Below, one piece after another: positions 1 to 10,500 of a stretch of 32,955 nucleotides of DNA. Origin of the DNA: Saccoglossus kowalevskii (lineage: Eukaryota; Hemichordata; Enteropneusta; Harrimaniidae). The notes beneath the pieces were generated by a model. It was given only the letters and a program-made list of their open reading frames with translations, made no database searches and had not been told where the DNA came from. Made by a program: the position numbers and the translations under genes. Position 1 is the first letter of the stretch, and each line of letters starts with the position of its first letter. The stretch lies in NCBI RefSeq assembly GCF_000003605.2, contig NW_003122420.1:11513-44467 (forward strand), given 5' to 3'.

Positions 1-985
1 ATAACTCCATTATCACACCAATCCCTATGTCTCCACTGCACAAATCATCTCCGTGCTCACTTCCGAGGGTCCAGCAGCCTTTCCAGTTTTCATGTCTCTG
101 ATTGCCTTCACTACTTCTTCTCGACTCACTCTTTCAACTGACCCTTCCACCAGATCAGCCTCCACATCCTGATCCCACTCATTCTCCTCATTCATGATTT
201 TTTCCATATGTTCTTTCCAGACTTTACTTCTATCTCTCTCACTGAAATTCAACTTGCCATCGCTTCCTCTCATACATCTTCCCTCCTGAACATCTCTTCC
301 ATCCCCTTTCATTGCCTTCACTATCTTATATACCTTGTTTGGATTACCCCTTAAGCTCACTCAGCACCTTCTCATTTTCCTCCCTCATGGCCTTTGCCAC
401 CACTTTCTTTGCTTGTTTCTTCAATCTCTTATACCTACCCTTATTCTCTTCAGTACCACTTTTTCGCATTTTCTTGTATGCATCTTTCTTTCTTGCTATT
501 GCTTCCTTCACCTCTTCATTCCACCACCCTGTGTCTCCTCTGCCCCTCCTACCTTTCTTCTTCCCACAAACTTCATCACATGCCTGCAACACCCCTTCTT
601 TAAAGCACCCCCACAAATCTGATGCATCAGTCTCCACAAGCTCCCCAACTCTCGCTTCAAAAATCTTTCTGGTATCTTCTTCTTTCAATTTCCACACATT
701 CCTCCTCACCAGTGCTACCTTCCTTACTATTTTTTCACCCTCCTCTTGTCCACATCCACAGCCACCAACCTGTGTTGTAATTCCCCTGGAAATACCTTTA
801 TATCCTTCAGAAATTTTCTCTTCTCCTTGTCCACTAGCACAAAATCAATCTCTGTCTCGTTTCCTCCAGAGCTGAACGTCACCTTCCTTTTGTCCTCCTT
901 CTTAAACCATGTATTTGCTACACACAACTCCTTTTCATCACAAAACTCCAACAACATCCGTCCTGCATCCTTCCCTTGTGATAAA
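1..985 (-). mobile_element. Decayed non-LTR retrotransposon fragment (endonuclease end to reverse transcriptase start)
   Basis: Reading the minus strand, 957-727 matches the end of an AP-like endonuclease (LCVANTWFKK, then ETEIDFVLVDKEKRKF and GELQHRLVAVD). The stretch 709-344 is the endonuclease-RT linker (WWNEEVKEAI, YKRLKKQAK). The stretch 360-25 is the start of reverse transcriptase (AIRDMKTGKAAGPSEVSTEM). These three pieces lie in three frames: there is a frame shift near an A-run at about 727-733, another near 350, and a third near position 30. The element is therefore dead. It is 5'-truncated near 980, continues left of the window, and sits in a TMC intron in antisense orientation. It looks RTE-like, but I am not certain of the clade. 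Confidence 0.85.
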
Positions 986-1282
986 TGAAAAATAGTTTAC
1001 ACATTATTTGAAAGGGTTATCATGAACAATGCTAGTTTTCATTGTGGCATGACATTTTTATGTTTTTATACCTAGTTATAAAACACCATTACCTCATCAG
1101 TAAAATATGAAAATGTTTAATTGGTGCTTGTTTTTGCATGCATGAGAAGGTTACCGGTACAAAATGTTTTTAATGTAATTAAACTGAAAATTCCATGCTC
1201 CAGAAATGTTTTTATTTTTTTAATGCAAATATGATGTCACTTGTATGATGTACAAGTATAAATTTATTTGTATTTTTTGTAG

Positions 1283-1395
1283 TGGATATGTACACACCAA
1301 GTTCTGGTGCAGCCAATGAAACCAGCATCACTAACATCTCAACAACACCTAGTATGTATGTGAACACAACTAAAAACCCAGTTGTATGTATTGAA
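1283..1395 (+). CDS. TMC7: TMC-like exon 1 in window (glycosylated loop)
   Basis: It begins after a T-rich tract and AG with two carried bases, and ends at GAA followed by GTAAGT in phase 0. It encodes a polar Ser/Thr/Asn-rich loop with three N-glycosylation sequons (NET, NIS, NTT), as expected for the extracellular loop just before the CWET motif. The loop is poorly conserved in the family, so this exon rests on splice sites and phase more than on homology. Confidence 0.72.
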
Positions 1396-4300
1396 GTAAG
1401 TTATTGTATTTACATTCATTGGTTATGCTCTGCTATCCTAAATACTAAATCAATTTATTGCTGTTTTTCAGTATCTCAGTAAAAAATTTGTACAGCAGTT
1501 GTACAGAATCTATCATGCTTCCACAATAAAATGAACATGAAGTTCACACATAAATAGTAAACCAAAGAAATAATATTTTTTGAAACAAACCATGATTAAA
1601 TACTGTAAAATACTTTTTTTTTGGCTAGAATTATTTCTCACTGAAAAGACTATTTGGACGTTTATATAGAGTTCATTTCCACTGATTTTTGATGATAAAA
1701 AATATAATAAATAATAAAAAATATAGGAAAAAAGAAATATTCACTGGATTCTATTTTCATTGAATTATCCCTTAAGTGAAAATAAATTTCAAGCGAATAT
1801 AAAGTATTTTACAGTACTTCATATCAATTTCAACAGCTACAGTATTATCCAACAGCGCCCTCTATTGGGAATGTGTCAGTTGTTTCAGTTTTTAGAGCTG
1901 TATGTACTGACTCAAAAATGAAAGCAAGGAGCACTGTAGCTGAATGGTACTAATCAGAGCATTGTCTTTTTGACTTCTAGCTCTATCATGATGTGTGTAA
2001 CTACTGTTGCCTTTCTTTCCTACAATAAATGAACCTTGTCTGGAAAGTGTGTCAATTTTCCCATGTGTGCCTCATATTGCAGCTAGAGAAGACTATTTAC
2101 TGTCTGCAAGTTGGGGGGGGGGGTATTTTGCAACATACTTGACCTTTATATTATTGATATTAATTTTTGGACTGAATCTGCATTTTAATTATTTCAGAAT
2201 TGTTGGGAGACTGAATTTGGACAAGAATTATATCGTCTTGTCATCATTGATTTCATTTTTCTATTGATCTCAACATTCTTCGTGGAGTTCATGATGAGGT
2301 AAGTCATTTCACTTTTCTTTCTTATTTCAGTTTACATGTTACCAGTGTATAGAAAAAACATCTGTGACTGAAACGCCCCCCCCCCCCAACCTGGCAAACT
2401 ACCTTTTGTAATAATTGCTAAATAAATATTTACATTCACCCTCACAAGCAGCATCGTCTTGTTCATTTCTTTATTGACAGGATTTTCAGTGATTACTGTT
2501 GTAAAACACGGAGCAGACCAGAGTTTGATATTGCAAGAAACACCATGGAATTGATCCAGTCACAAACATTAACCTGGTAATGTATTAACTACAACCTTAA
2601 CATGAATCCAAAACTTGGGTAGTATTAAACTTATCTTAATGAGTGATAAGATCTAAACAGTTTAAACTTCACACATACATCATATCAGACATATACACTG
2701 CATTTGTTTCATGATTCAATTGACGATGGCTGACTAGATGCCATTTTAAGGTTGAAAATGTATCAAAATCACACATGTTTACCATTCCGCAAACAGATCT
2801 CAGTCATGTTTGGACAGATTTGGTTTAAACTTGGTACATATATTGAACATAATGGAATCATGATGGGATGAATTCAAACAGGCCATCTAGCAGCCATTTT
2901 TGCATCTTCAAACATTATATCAGACATATTGGACAAAAACAGATGGCTGGTTGACTGACTGGCAGTCATCTTGTTCAATGGAGCAATTCCCAGAAACGTA
3001 TCTCATACATGTAAATAGATATTATGAATATCGCCTCGCTGATCATGCAATATTTCATGCCTATAGAACAAACAGGGACTATGTCATTGACAATGACTTG
3101 TTCTTAATGCACTTTGCTGTGTACCGGTAACAAGTGTTATGTATATTCAAATGTTAATAGACTGCATTTGACCATAGTACAAATATATTTTGTATCAGTA
3201 GTAAAAGTCTGCAGATAACAGCATGTATAAATTGATATATTGTCATGTTTATTATTTTTATGTTTATTATTTGGAATGAATTTTGCATTAATTGATAGTC
3301 TTTGTGATTCTGATATAATTTTCAGTTGTAGCATTTTATTATATTTGTTTTTTTCAGGCTTGGTCTGTTTTATTCGCCTTTACTTGTTTTCATTTGCATA
3401 ATAAAACTTATTGTATTATTCTATGTGAAACGGGTGAGTATCCATCCCATGATGCATTGCACTATAAGCTTCAGTAATTGAATACAATGTAATTTTTTAT
3501 GTAATACATCAATTCTCGATATATTTAAAAAACTAATAATATTTACAGAATCTGAATTTTCCAGAATTATCAAAAGAAGTATATCATTTTGATCTTGTTT
3601 GTGCAGTAGTTGTACAGAGAAGATCTGAAATGTTTGTATTTCCTTTTATAGTACAGTGTTATTGGTAACTGTACCCCATCATTAAAACCATGGCGAGCTG
3701 GCAGAACAACTACAGTATTTTTGGGTATGTTGTTATGTATGTTCTTCTTAGCAGCTGGTACTGTTTGTTACAGTATGGTCAGGTAAGGCCTTATTCTATC
3801 TCTAAAAATTATTATTAATATTTGCCTACATTGCCATTAAAAGACAAATTAATGGAGGGTGCTCTCCTATCGCTTAAATATTTTTACTATCAATAGAGTA
3901 TCCTTCTATCACTAGAGGATGATCTTCTATCACTAGAGGGTGCTCTTCTATCACTAGAAGGTGTCTTCTATCACTAGAGGGTGATCTTCTATCAATAGAG
4001 GGTGATCTTCTATCAATAGAGGGTGCTCTTCTACCAATAGAGGGTGCTCTTCTACCAATAGAGGGTGCTCTTCTATCACTAGAGGGTGCTCTTCTATCAC
4101 TAGTGGGTGCTCTTCTATCACTAGAGAGTGCTCTTCTATCATAAGAGGGTGCTCTTCTATCATAAGAGGGTGCTCTTCTATCACTAGAGGGTGCTCTTCT
4201 ATCACTAGAGGGTGCTCTTCTATCACTAGAGGGTGCTCTTCTATCACTAGAGGGTGCTCTTCTATCACTAGAGGGTGCTCTTCTATCAATAGAGAGTGCT

Positions 4301-5213
4301 TTTCTACAGTTCCATGGATTAAATTCAGCAGATTTGTAAATAATATATATACAGTAATAACTTGATAATATCAGCCTACGACGTTCTGGAATACTTCTTT
4401 TCAATAATGTGTCTTTGTTTGGCAGTATTGAATCATCAAATGAATGTGGTCCATTCCGGGATTTGGTGTACATGTATGATGTGGTGACTGAACTGTTAGA
4501 AGAATGGGCAGATAGTAACACATTGAATGCTATTTATGTAATCATAGACCTTCTCATGTCACCTGGAACTGTTTTGATAGTCGCTATTTTACTAAGGTCA
4601 GTTAATATTAATCTTGTAGTAATATCATATTAGTAATCTTTAGGATTACTTTTCATGCGTCAGAATACATATTTTTTAAATGGAGTTATGTCACCTGATC
4701 ACCCAAAGTGTATTGATATGTAAAAAGCATTGCTATTGGTGTAGCACAAAATGGCAGATTAATAACTGTGAAAGCTTTCTGTTTGTTTTTTATGATTTGT
4801 TCAATATACGATACATGTTGAAAAGTTGACCTACTCTCACTTTGATTGTGAGAATTATAAATTACTCATAAGCATCATTATGTGTTTCTTTTCTTAGTCT
4901 CCTTGTATACTACTTTAGCTCAATTGCCACAGGCAGCAAACAATTAGTGGCAAAATTACGAGTACAAATCGGTGTTGAAGGCAAAGACAAAATGTTCCTG
5001 TTGAAATTATTACAAGACAGAGTGAAACAACTCCCTGTGGATGCTCAGCTTGAATACAAAGCCAGTCTGACTAATCCTAAATCTGGTGAACATAACGGAT
5101 CAGCATTTGCCGCTAGCCATATGAACGGCGTGTATGGTTCGGATGTTATACGATCTACAGCAGCGATTGAAGCTGATATTGATGACTACGATCACCACCA
5201 AAAGTATTCTTAA
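1283..5213 (+). CDS. TMC7: Transmembrane channel-like protein (TMC7/TMC5-like), C-terminal part, 7 exons
   Basis: This is the 3' part of a TMC-family multipass membrane protein; upstream exons lie before the window. Coding exons are 1283-1395, 2198-2298, 2481-2576, 3358-3433, 3652-3782, 4426-4596 and 4898-5213 (stop TAA). All introns are GT-AG and every phase joins, giving about 333 residues. Diagnostic TMC features in order are an N-glycosylated loop, the CWET..GQELYRL motif, EFDIARN.MELI.SQTL.W, a CGPFR loop, SPGTVLI, and the C-terminal EGKDKMFLL motif. About five hydrophobic segments are seen (exons 2, 4, 5, 6 and start of 7), matching the last half of the usual ten. The EFDIARN and EGKDKMFL segments resemble TMC7 most from memory; TMC5 is the main alternative. 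TMC proteins are ion-channel or lipid-scramblase-like proteins of the TMEM16/OSCA fold. The family call is strong and the paralogue call is tentative. Confidence 0.9.
1396..2197 (+). other. TMC intron
   Basis: AT-rich, with a possible SINE head (1900-1995), a CTCF-like AGCGCCCTCTATTGG at 1854-1868 and an 11-G run at 2113-2123. No exon seen. Confidence 0.7.
1900..1995 (+). mobile_element. Possible degenerate tRNA-like SINE head
   Basis: TAGCTGAATGG (about 1938-1948) is a full match to a Pol III A-box and continues tRNA-like as TACTAATCAGAGCATTG. The expected B-box is only weakly present (GCTCTATCATG), so this is tentative. Confidence 0.35.
2198..2298 (+). CDS. TMC7: TMC-like exon 2 in window (CWET signature)
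   Basis: It follows TTATTTCAG and ends AG before GTAAGT. It encodes NCWETEFGQELYRL, the TMC signature, then a hydrophobic segment ending VEFMMR. Confidence 0.92.
2481..2576 (+). CDS. TMC7: TMC-like exon 3 in window
   Basis: It follows TTATTGACAG and ends at TG before GTAATG, splitting a Trp codon. It encodes a cytosolic stretch including PEFDIARNTMELIQSQTLT, closely matching the TMC7 linker. Confidence 0.92.
2577..3357 (+). other. TMC intron with possible old repeat
   Basis: The stretch from about 2640 to 3010 has repeat-like wording (CATATCAGACATAT twice; two similar GGC..CTAG..GCCATTTT segments). This suggests an old dispersed repeat I cannot classify. A 76-codon open frame at 2900-3130 is not credible. 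Confidence 0.5.
3358..3433 (+). CDS. TMC7: TMC-like exon 4 in window
   Basis: It follows TTTTTTTCAG and ends CGG before GTGAGT. It encodes a hydrophobic segment starting LGLFYSPLLVFICIIK and ending FYVKR. Confidence 0.9.
3652..3782 (+). CDS. TMC7: TMC-like exon 5 in window
   Basis: It follows CTTTTATAG and ends AG before GTAAGG. It encodes NCTPSLKPWRAGRTTTVF, then a hydrophobic helix ending CYSMV. The K.WRAS/G motif is typical of TMC proteins. Confidence 0.9.
3846..4309. repeat. 21-bp minisatellite in a TMC intron
   Basis: About 21 units of CTATCACTAGAGGGTGCTCTT with point variants (CACTA, CAATA, CATAA) and one 20-base unit. The unit is a multiple of three without in-frame stops, so it leaves long open frames on the minus strand (DRRAPSS and IEEHPLV heptads). 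These are by-products, not genes. The flanking exons splice normally around it. Confidence 0.95.
4426..4596 (+). CDS. TMC7: TMC-like exon 6 in window (CGPFR loop)
   Basis: It follows TTTGTTTGGCAG and ends AG before GTCAGT. It encodes the conserved ECGPFRDL loop and, near its end, the membrane segment containing SPGTVLIVAILL. Confidence 0.92.
4898..5213 (+). CDS. TMC7: TMC-like last coding exon
   Basis: It follows TTTTCTTAG. It encodes the end of the last membrane helix, then the conserved VEGKDKMFLLKLL segment and a hydrophilic cytosolic tail rich in Ser, Ala and Asp ending DHHQKYS and TAA at 5211-5213. The tail after the EGKDK motif is not conserved in the family. Confidence 0.93.
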
Positions 5214-6539
5214 TTACAATGTTTGTTACTTACGTTTTTGTAAACGTTACATTTCTCTGATAAAACAATGTGAAATGTGGGCGATTTAGGAAGTCTGTGA
5301 AAAAGCTTCTTGAAGTTTCCCTAAGTGGAGGTATCCCATATGTTGGGTTCACAAAATACATGTTATGACAAATCTGCCACAAAAATAATGATGAAAAATT
5401 ATTTAAAAAAATATGAAATGATAAATTTATATAGCAATATGATATTGAAGATTTCATTATATTTTACATTAAGAAATTATTATTTGAATATTTTCAATTT
5501 TGTATCTCGTGAGATCCAGCTTGTTTATGACAAACATGCTTTATTTATAAATAGATATTTTATTTCTGTTGAAGATAGTGTTTTTCTTGCAGACTACTAG
5601 TATTCGAAGCTGACAATTTCATAACATAGAATGTGGCTTATTCCAACGTTATGTGAGACAATCAATGTTTTTGTCAGTCTTCACCAATAAATTCTTCCAT
5701 ATTTTTCAAAATTGTACATCAATACATGTAACTGATCAGAAATGAAGTTCATTGGTTCATAATTAACAACTAAATTAAACAAAAGGTCGTACAAATTGAT
5801 AAAAGTGAAGTTCAAAACATTTACACAATAACATGCATATCTGCAAAGTGTCTTTGCACTGATCTACAACACATATCAAATTATTTTTAGTTTACGAATT
5901 GGTCATCGGTCAGTTTGAAAACTAAGAAATATCAATAACATTGTATTGATTGGCAAAACTGAACATTTGGCATGTGTGTATACCGTTGTTTGTATAAATG
6001 GAACATATAAAAAAATTGCATATGAATAGTGTGCATAAGTGAAATATTTTTTAAGTTTCTTTAATAGCAATAATAAGTTTTACAAACAATACAGCATTTA
6101 CTTTTAAATTATTTATATCAAATTTATATTCCACTATGATAATCAGGGATATCTGCTAATAACCAATAAAAAAATAACTTGAGATTATATTCAATTAGTA
6201 TCGCTAGTTTTACATGGAAGCAATAATATAAGACTTTATGATTTTTAATTTCTCTGAAACTTTCAAAAATATTATGTCTTCATTCACAAACAGTTTTCTC
6301 AACTGTGCAAAAAATTATCATTTGATTTTAAAACTCTACTACATAAAGATGTATTAATTATAATGTTCCAACTGCCATTACACTCTCAAATATACCATAT
6401 GGGCTATGGCAAATAGGAATTGGAAGGTATTACATGGTATGGCATTTATTTCACAAAATATTGCTTCAGTTCATAAAAAGCCATCAGTGTTTATTAGATT
6501 ATTAACAAAGAGATTTGTATGTGCTTGCAGTTACCTACC
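5214..6539 (+). other. Likely TMC 3' UTR and intergenic sequence
   Basis: Very AT-rich sequence with short chance open frames. I see no gene, RNA gene or clear repeat here beyond the candidate AATAAA at 5686. Confidence 0.6.
5686..5691 (+). terminator. Candidate TMC polyadenylation signal
   Basis: AATAAA about 470 bases after the stop codon, in AT-rich sequence. Other AATAAA copies lie further downstream, so the true 3' end is uncertain. Confidence 0.35.
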
Positions 6540-7518
6540 GATATTTCTGATTTCCTACTGCCCTTTGCTGCAGCCCATTTTAGATTTGCTCCAGCCCATT
6601 TGATGATTTCAAATTTACTTTGACCCATTTCTGATTTCCTGCTGCCCTTTGCCACAGTACATTTTAGATTTGCTCCAGCCTATTTCAGAATGGCCACAGT
6701 CTATTTTAGATTTGCTCCAACCTATTTCAGATTTGCTATTACCCATTTCAGATTCACTCCAGCCTATTTCAGATTCACTCCAACCTATTTCAGATTCACT
6801 TCAGCCCATTTCAGATTCACTCCAGCCTATTTCAGATTCACTCCAGCCCATTTCAAATTCACTTCAGCCCATTTCAGATTTGCTATTACACATCTCAGAT
6901 TCACTCCAGCCTATTTCAGATTCGCTATGACCCATTTCAGATTCACTCCAGCCCATAACAGATTTGCTATGATCCATTTCAGATTCACTCCAGCCCATTA
7001 CAGATTCACTCCAGCCCATTTCAAATTCACTCCAGCCAATTTTAAATTCACTCCAGCCCATTTCAGGTTTGCTATGACCCATTTCAGATTCACTCCAGCC
7101 TATTTCAGATTTGCTATGACCCATTTCAGATTCACTCCAGCCCATAACAGATTTGCTATGATCCATTTCAGATTCACTCCAGCCCATTACAGATTCACTC
7201 CAGCCCATTTCAAATTCACTCCAGCCAATTTCAGATTCACTCCAGCCCATTTCAGGTTTGCTATGACCCATTTCAGATTCACTCCAGCCCATTTCAGATT
7301 TGCTATTACCCATTTCAGATTCATTCCAGCCTGTTTCAGATTTACCCCTGCCTATTTCAGATTCACTCCAGCCTATTTCAGATTCACTCCTGCCCATTTC
7401 AGATTCACTCCAGCCTATTTCAGATTCACTCCAGCCTGTTTCAGATTCACTCCAGCCTATTTCAGATTTGCTATGACCCATTGCAGATTCACTCCCGCCC
7501 ATTTCAGATCTGCCATTT
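6540..7518. repeat. 21-bp minisatellite with 189-bp higher-order repeat, downstream of TMC
   Basis: About 45 units of TTCAGATTCACTCCAGCCCAT with variants (CTATT, TTTGC, CAAATTC). The left end is more degraded. A block of nine units containing CCATAACAGATTTGCTATG recurs 189 bases later (about 6952 and 7141). Open frames of 290 codons (plus, FRFTPAH heptads) and 212 codons (minus, GWSESEI heptads) are repeat artefacts. Confidence 0.95.
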
Positions 7519-10500
7519 TTTTCTCTGAAGTTTTACACATGCCCTACTCAATTCTTTTGTAATTTAGCTAATAAGTAGAAACGTTTGATCCTCTATACAC
7601 AGGGTAAAATGCTTTATAATAATCTGTAATATTTGAATTTAATTTTAATATTTCTCCTTGAAAATGATTGTTAATATAATGCTTTAACTTTGTTTTCCAA
7701 ACTTTCTATTTTTGTTGTTTATAGGATATTCTTTATATCAGAAAGCTTTTCAATTATAGAACGGAGAAAAATATTGTACATAAAATTTACCATCAGCATT
7801 ATTTTAAGATATCAACTTAAGCAATAAACCACTGGATTCATGCATTGTACATTATATCTATCATAAATGTCAAATTTAAGCTTGATTTTCATAAATACCG
7901 GTATATCTACATTGTTTGAATGTTGTGGTACAGCCAGTAACTATGTAATTCCCACATGTTTCCAAGTTAATAATACTTATTTGGGAAATAAAATGTTTTT
8001 TTTCTAATGTCCACTGCTTGGTCTGTAGAAATGTAAATTGGGGGGGGGGGGGGGGTTATTGTAAGAGGACTTCTGTATTTACTCTATCAAAGTGAATAAA
8101 TGTGCCCATAGGAAATGTTCTACACAGCCACCATTGAGGGCGCACCTCCCTGGCTTCATTCATGATAACTTTCTCATTTCTTAAGTATTTTGGAAGAAAT
8201 TTATTGATTCAGAAACTAATTTCAGGGTACTCTTTTTCTGAGGTGCATACCTACTCTTTACAAAGCTGGGAACGAGGCTAATTCCAATCAAGCTGCAATG
8301 GAGTCGTGGAAATTATTAAAACCATGTTAAAGACAGTTTGTCTTTAGTTTAATTCACACACTATTTACACATTCTCCATTCTGCGGATCTATTCACTAGA
8401 ACAGAAATTATAGACAAGACCTTTTTTGTGTTAATTTTATTCAATGATGAAATACAATGTGAGCGTAAGTATACACAACAAATAGCTCTCAGTAAATTGA
8501 AATATCACACACAAAAATATGACTTAATCCTCGATGCAAATGAAAGTTTTTTTAACCTGTCATGACCTTCACTATTTTGTTCAGAACCACATGATTGCTG
8601 ACATATATAAAATCAATTGTGAATATAGAACACAAAGTTACAAAAGTAGCAAAAATTGTGTGTATGATGCATGTCGTGTATACGTGTGGCACGTACACTA
8701 GATTTCGTATGTTCTATCAATGGCAGCTAACAGGGTTTCACTGCTTCTGTATTGTAGTTACAACTTGTAAAGCACCAATTTCAGATCTACTTTATAGCAT
8801 ATAAGTGTAACAACAAATAGAATGTACCAATAGAATCTTATATTTAAAAGGTGATCTGTTTTGATATAAAACAAAGAAACTCAATTTTAAAGCGCATGTA
8901 TATTACTATAAACCGGTTAAGTTTCGTTGCTAGGAATTTTCATTTGAGAATTTTATGTGATTTGTCTTGACAAAATTTCGTGGAAGTCACTGACACTGTG
9001 TCATAGAACTCCTAGATCACTGTTAATGAAATATCACGATGTTCACAGACTACAAAAGTTGTTTCTCAACGAAGTTAAATCGGTTCCCAGTATCCACATA
9101 CATTTAGACTGTTGCTACTCGATGCAATCTTCTAAATCCACATGATAATGCAATAAAAAATTTAAGACCTGGTGAACACACCCAAACATTTAAAATAGTG
9201 ACCTCAGTGAACATATTTGCTTTTTACAGTAATTTAGGTGGTATATTTATATAACAAAATAAGACCACACTTTATATGGTTTTGTATTTGTTGATTGAAA
9301 GATACACAATATGAGATGGCATTGTGCTGTACACATCACATAATAATAAGCATAAAATAGTTTCACGGTAGAAGTAGATGAAAAATGGGAAAGGTATACA
9401 AGAAAGAAGTTATACTTAAAAAAAGTGATTTAAAGGGCAGTGGTCATTGTGGGCATGTACATTAAATTTTGCATAATTATGCAACACATTTGACTCACAA
9501 GTTGTATTATGTTTCTATGCGTAGTGTTGGACCAAAGCATGTCGCTGCAATGACCGCAACCCTTTAGAAGACCATTTTAAGCTTTTTATGTCACATGGTA
9601 TTTTTGTTTTTTGAGTTTTTCTGTTGTCAAGTTATTGTTCCAAAATGCGTTCTCTATTTACATTCAAGTATGACTTTTGACACTGGAATTCCCTGAAATG
9701 TTGTCAAAATCTGAAGAAAAAACAGCCTTATACTAGTTATGAATTTAAGTAATATGTATATTTTGATTCAAAATGGCCACTGAAATGAGACAAGTTGATG
9801 AACTCCTTTCTTGCTCACCGAATAAAGAAGTCCACATTTTGTACTTGTTCACTGTGTCCACCCCAAAGTACAGGAAATCATGACAAATGTCCTAATCACA
9901 TGGTGTTAATTTGGTGGCACTCATGAAGTAAATTCTAACAGCAGATGAAATTGAACCATGGCTGGAAAGTTACGTAACTTGCAGCATAATCATCTGATAT
10001 CTACAAATGGTCTATTGTGTATTACCGGTAAATGGTATGGGAATAAAACACAACAAATCAGTAAAATAAAATGACATCTTTGGTAGGTAGGGGTTCATGG
10101 AAGTGGCCTATTTACATTACACATGGTTCACAGTCAATGAACAAAAAAAGTCAAACATGTTTAAAAATTTATAATGTGTTTTCCATTGTAATTCCACCAT
10201 ACCTTGTCAGAAAACTGGCAGTATAGTAATATTAATAGTTTACATAAAAAAGTTTTGACAACTTCAATTAGTTGAAAAAGTATGAAAAGCACACCAAGCA
10301 AATACTTATAACAATTGAAAATATTTTTAAATGGTTAATCATTACAACATGTACATAACATCTTTTCTTATAGATGTGATTAATATACATTAAGTTTAAA
10401 ACATTTAAAAAAAAAGAAAAAAGTTTTTTTCAATCAACATTTTCAGAAATGCACTCATCCAACAAGAATCTTGATCATTCGATATGCACATTTTCATTGT

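Noticed and set aside
1854..1868. CTCF-like AGCGCCCTCTATTGG, and weaker GCGCCC words near 8140, 11955 and 17025
   Set aside because: One fair match and several poor ones. Similar GCGCCCTCT words also end common invertebrate repeats, so binding cannot be claimed.
3874..4521. 215-codon minus-strand frame with DRRAPSS heptads
   Set aside because: By-product of the 21-bp intronic minisatellite, antisense to the TMC gene.
6690..7562. 290-codon plus-strand and 212-codon minus-strand open frames with heptad repeats
   Set aside because: Both arise from a 21-bp tandem repeat without in-frame stops. There is no splice or start context and no known protein family.
8040..8055. 16-G run, with an 11-G run at 2113 and a 12-C run at 2376
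   Set aside because: Simple homopolymers; exact lengths are unreliable in assemblies and no G-quadruplex spacing is present.
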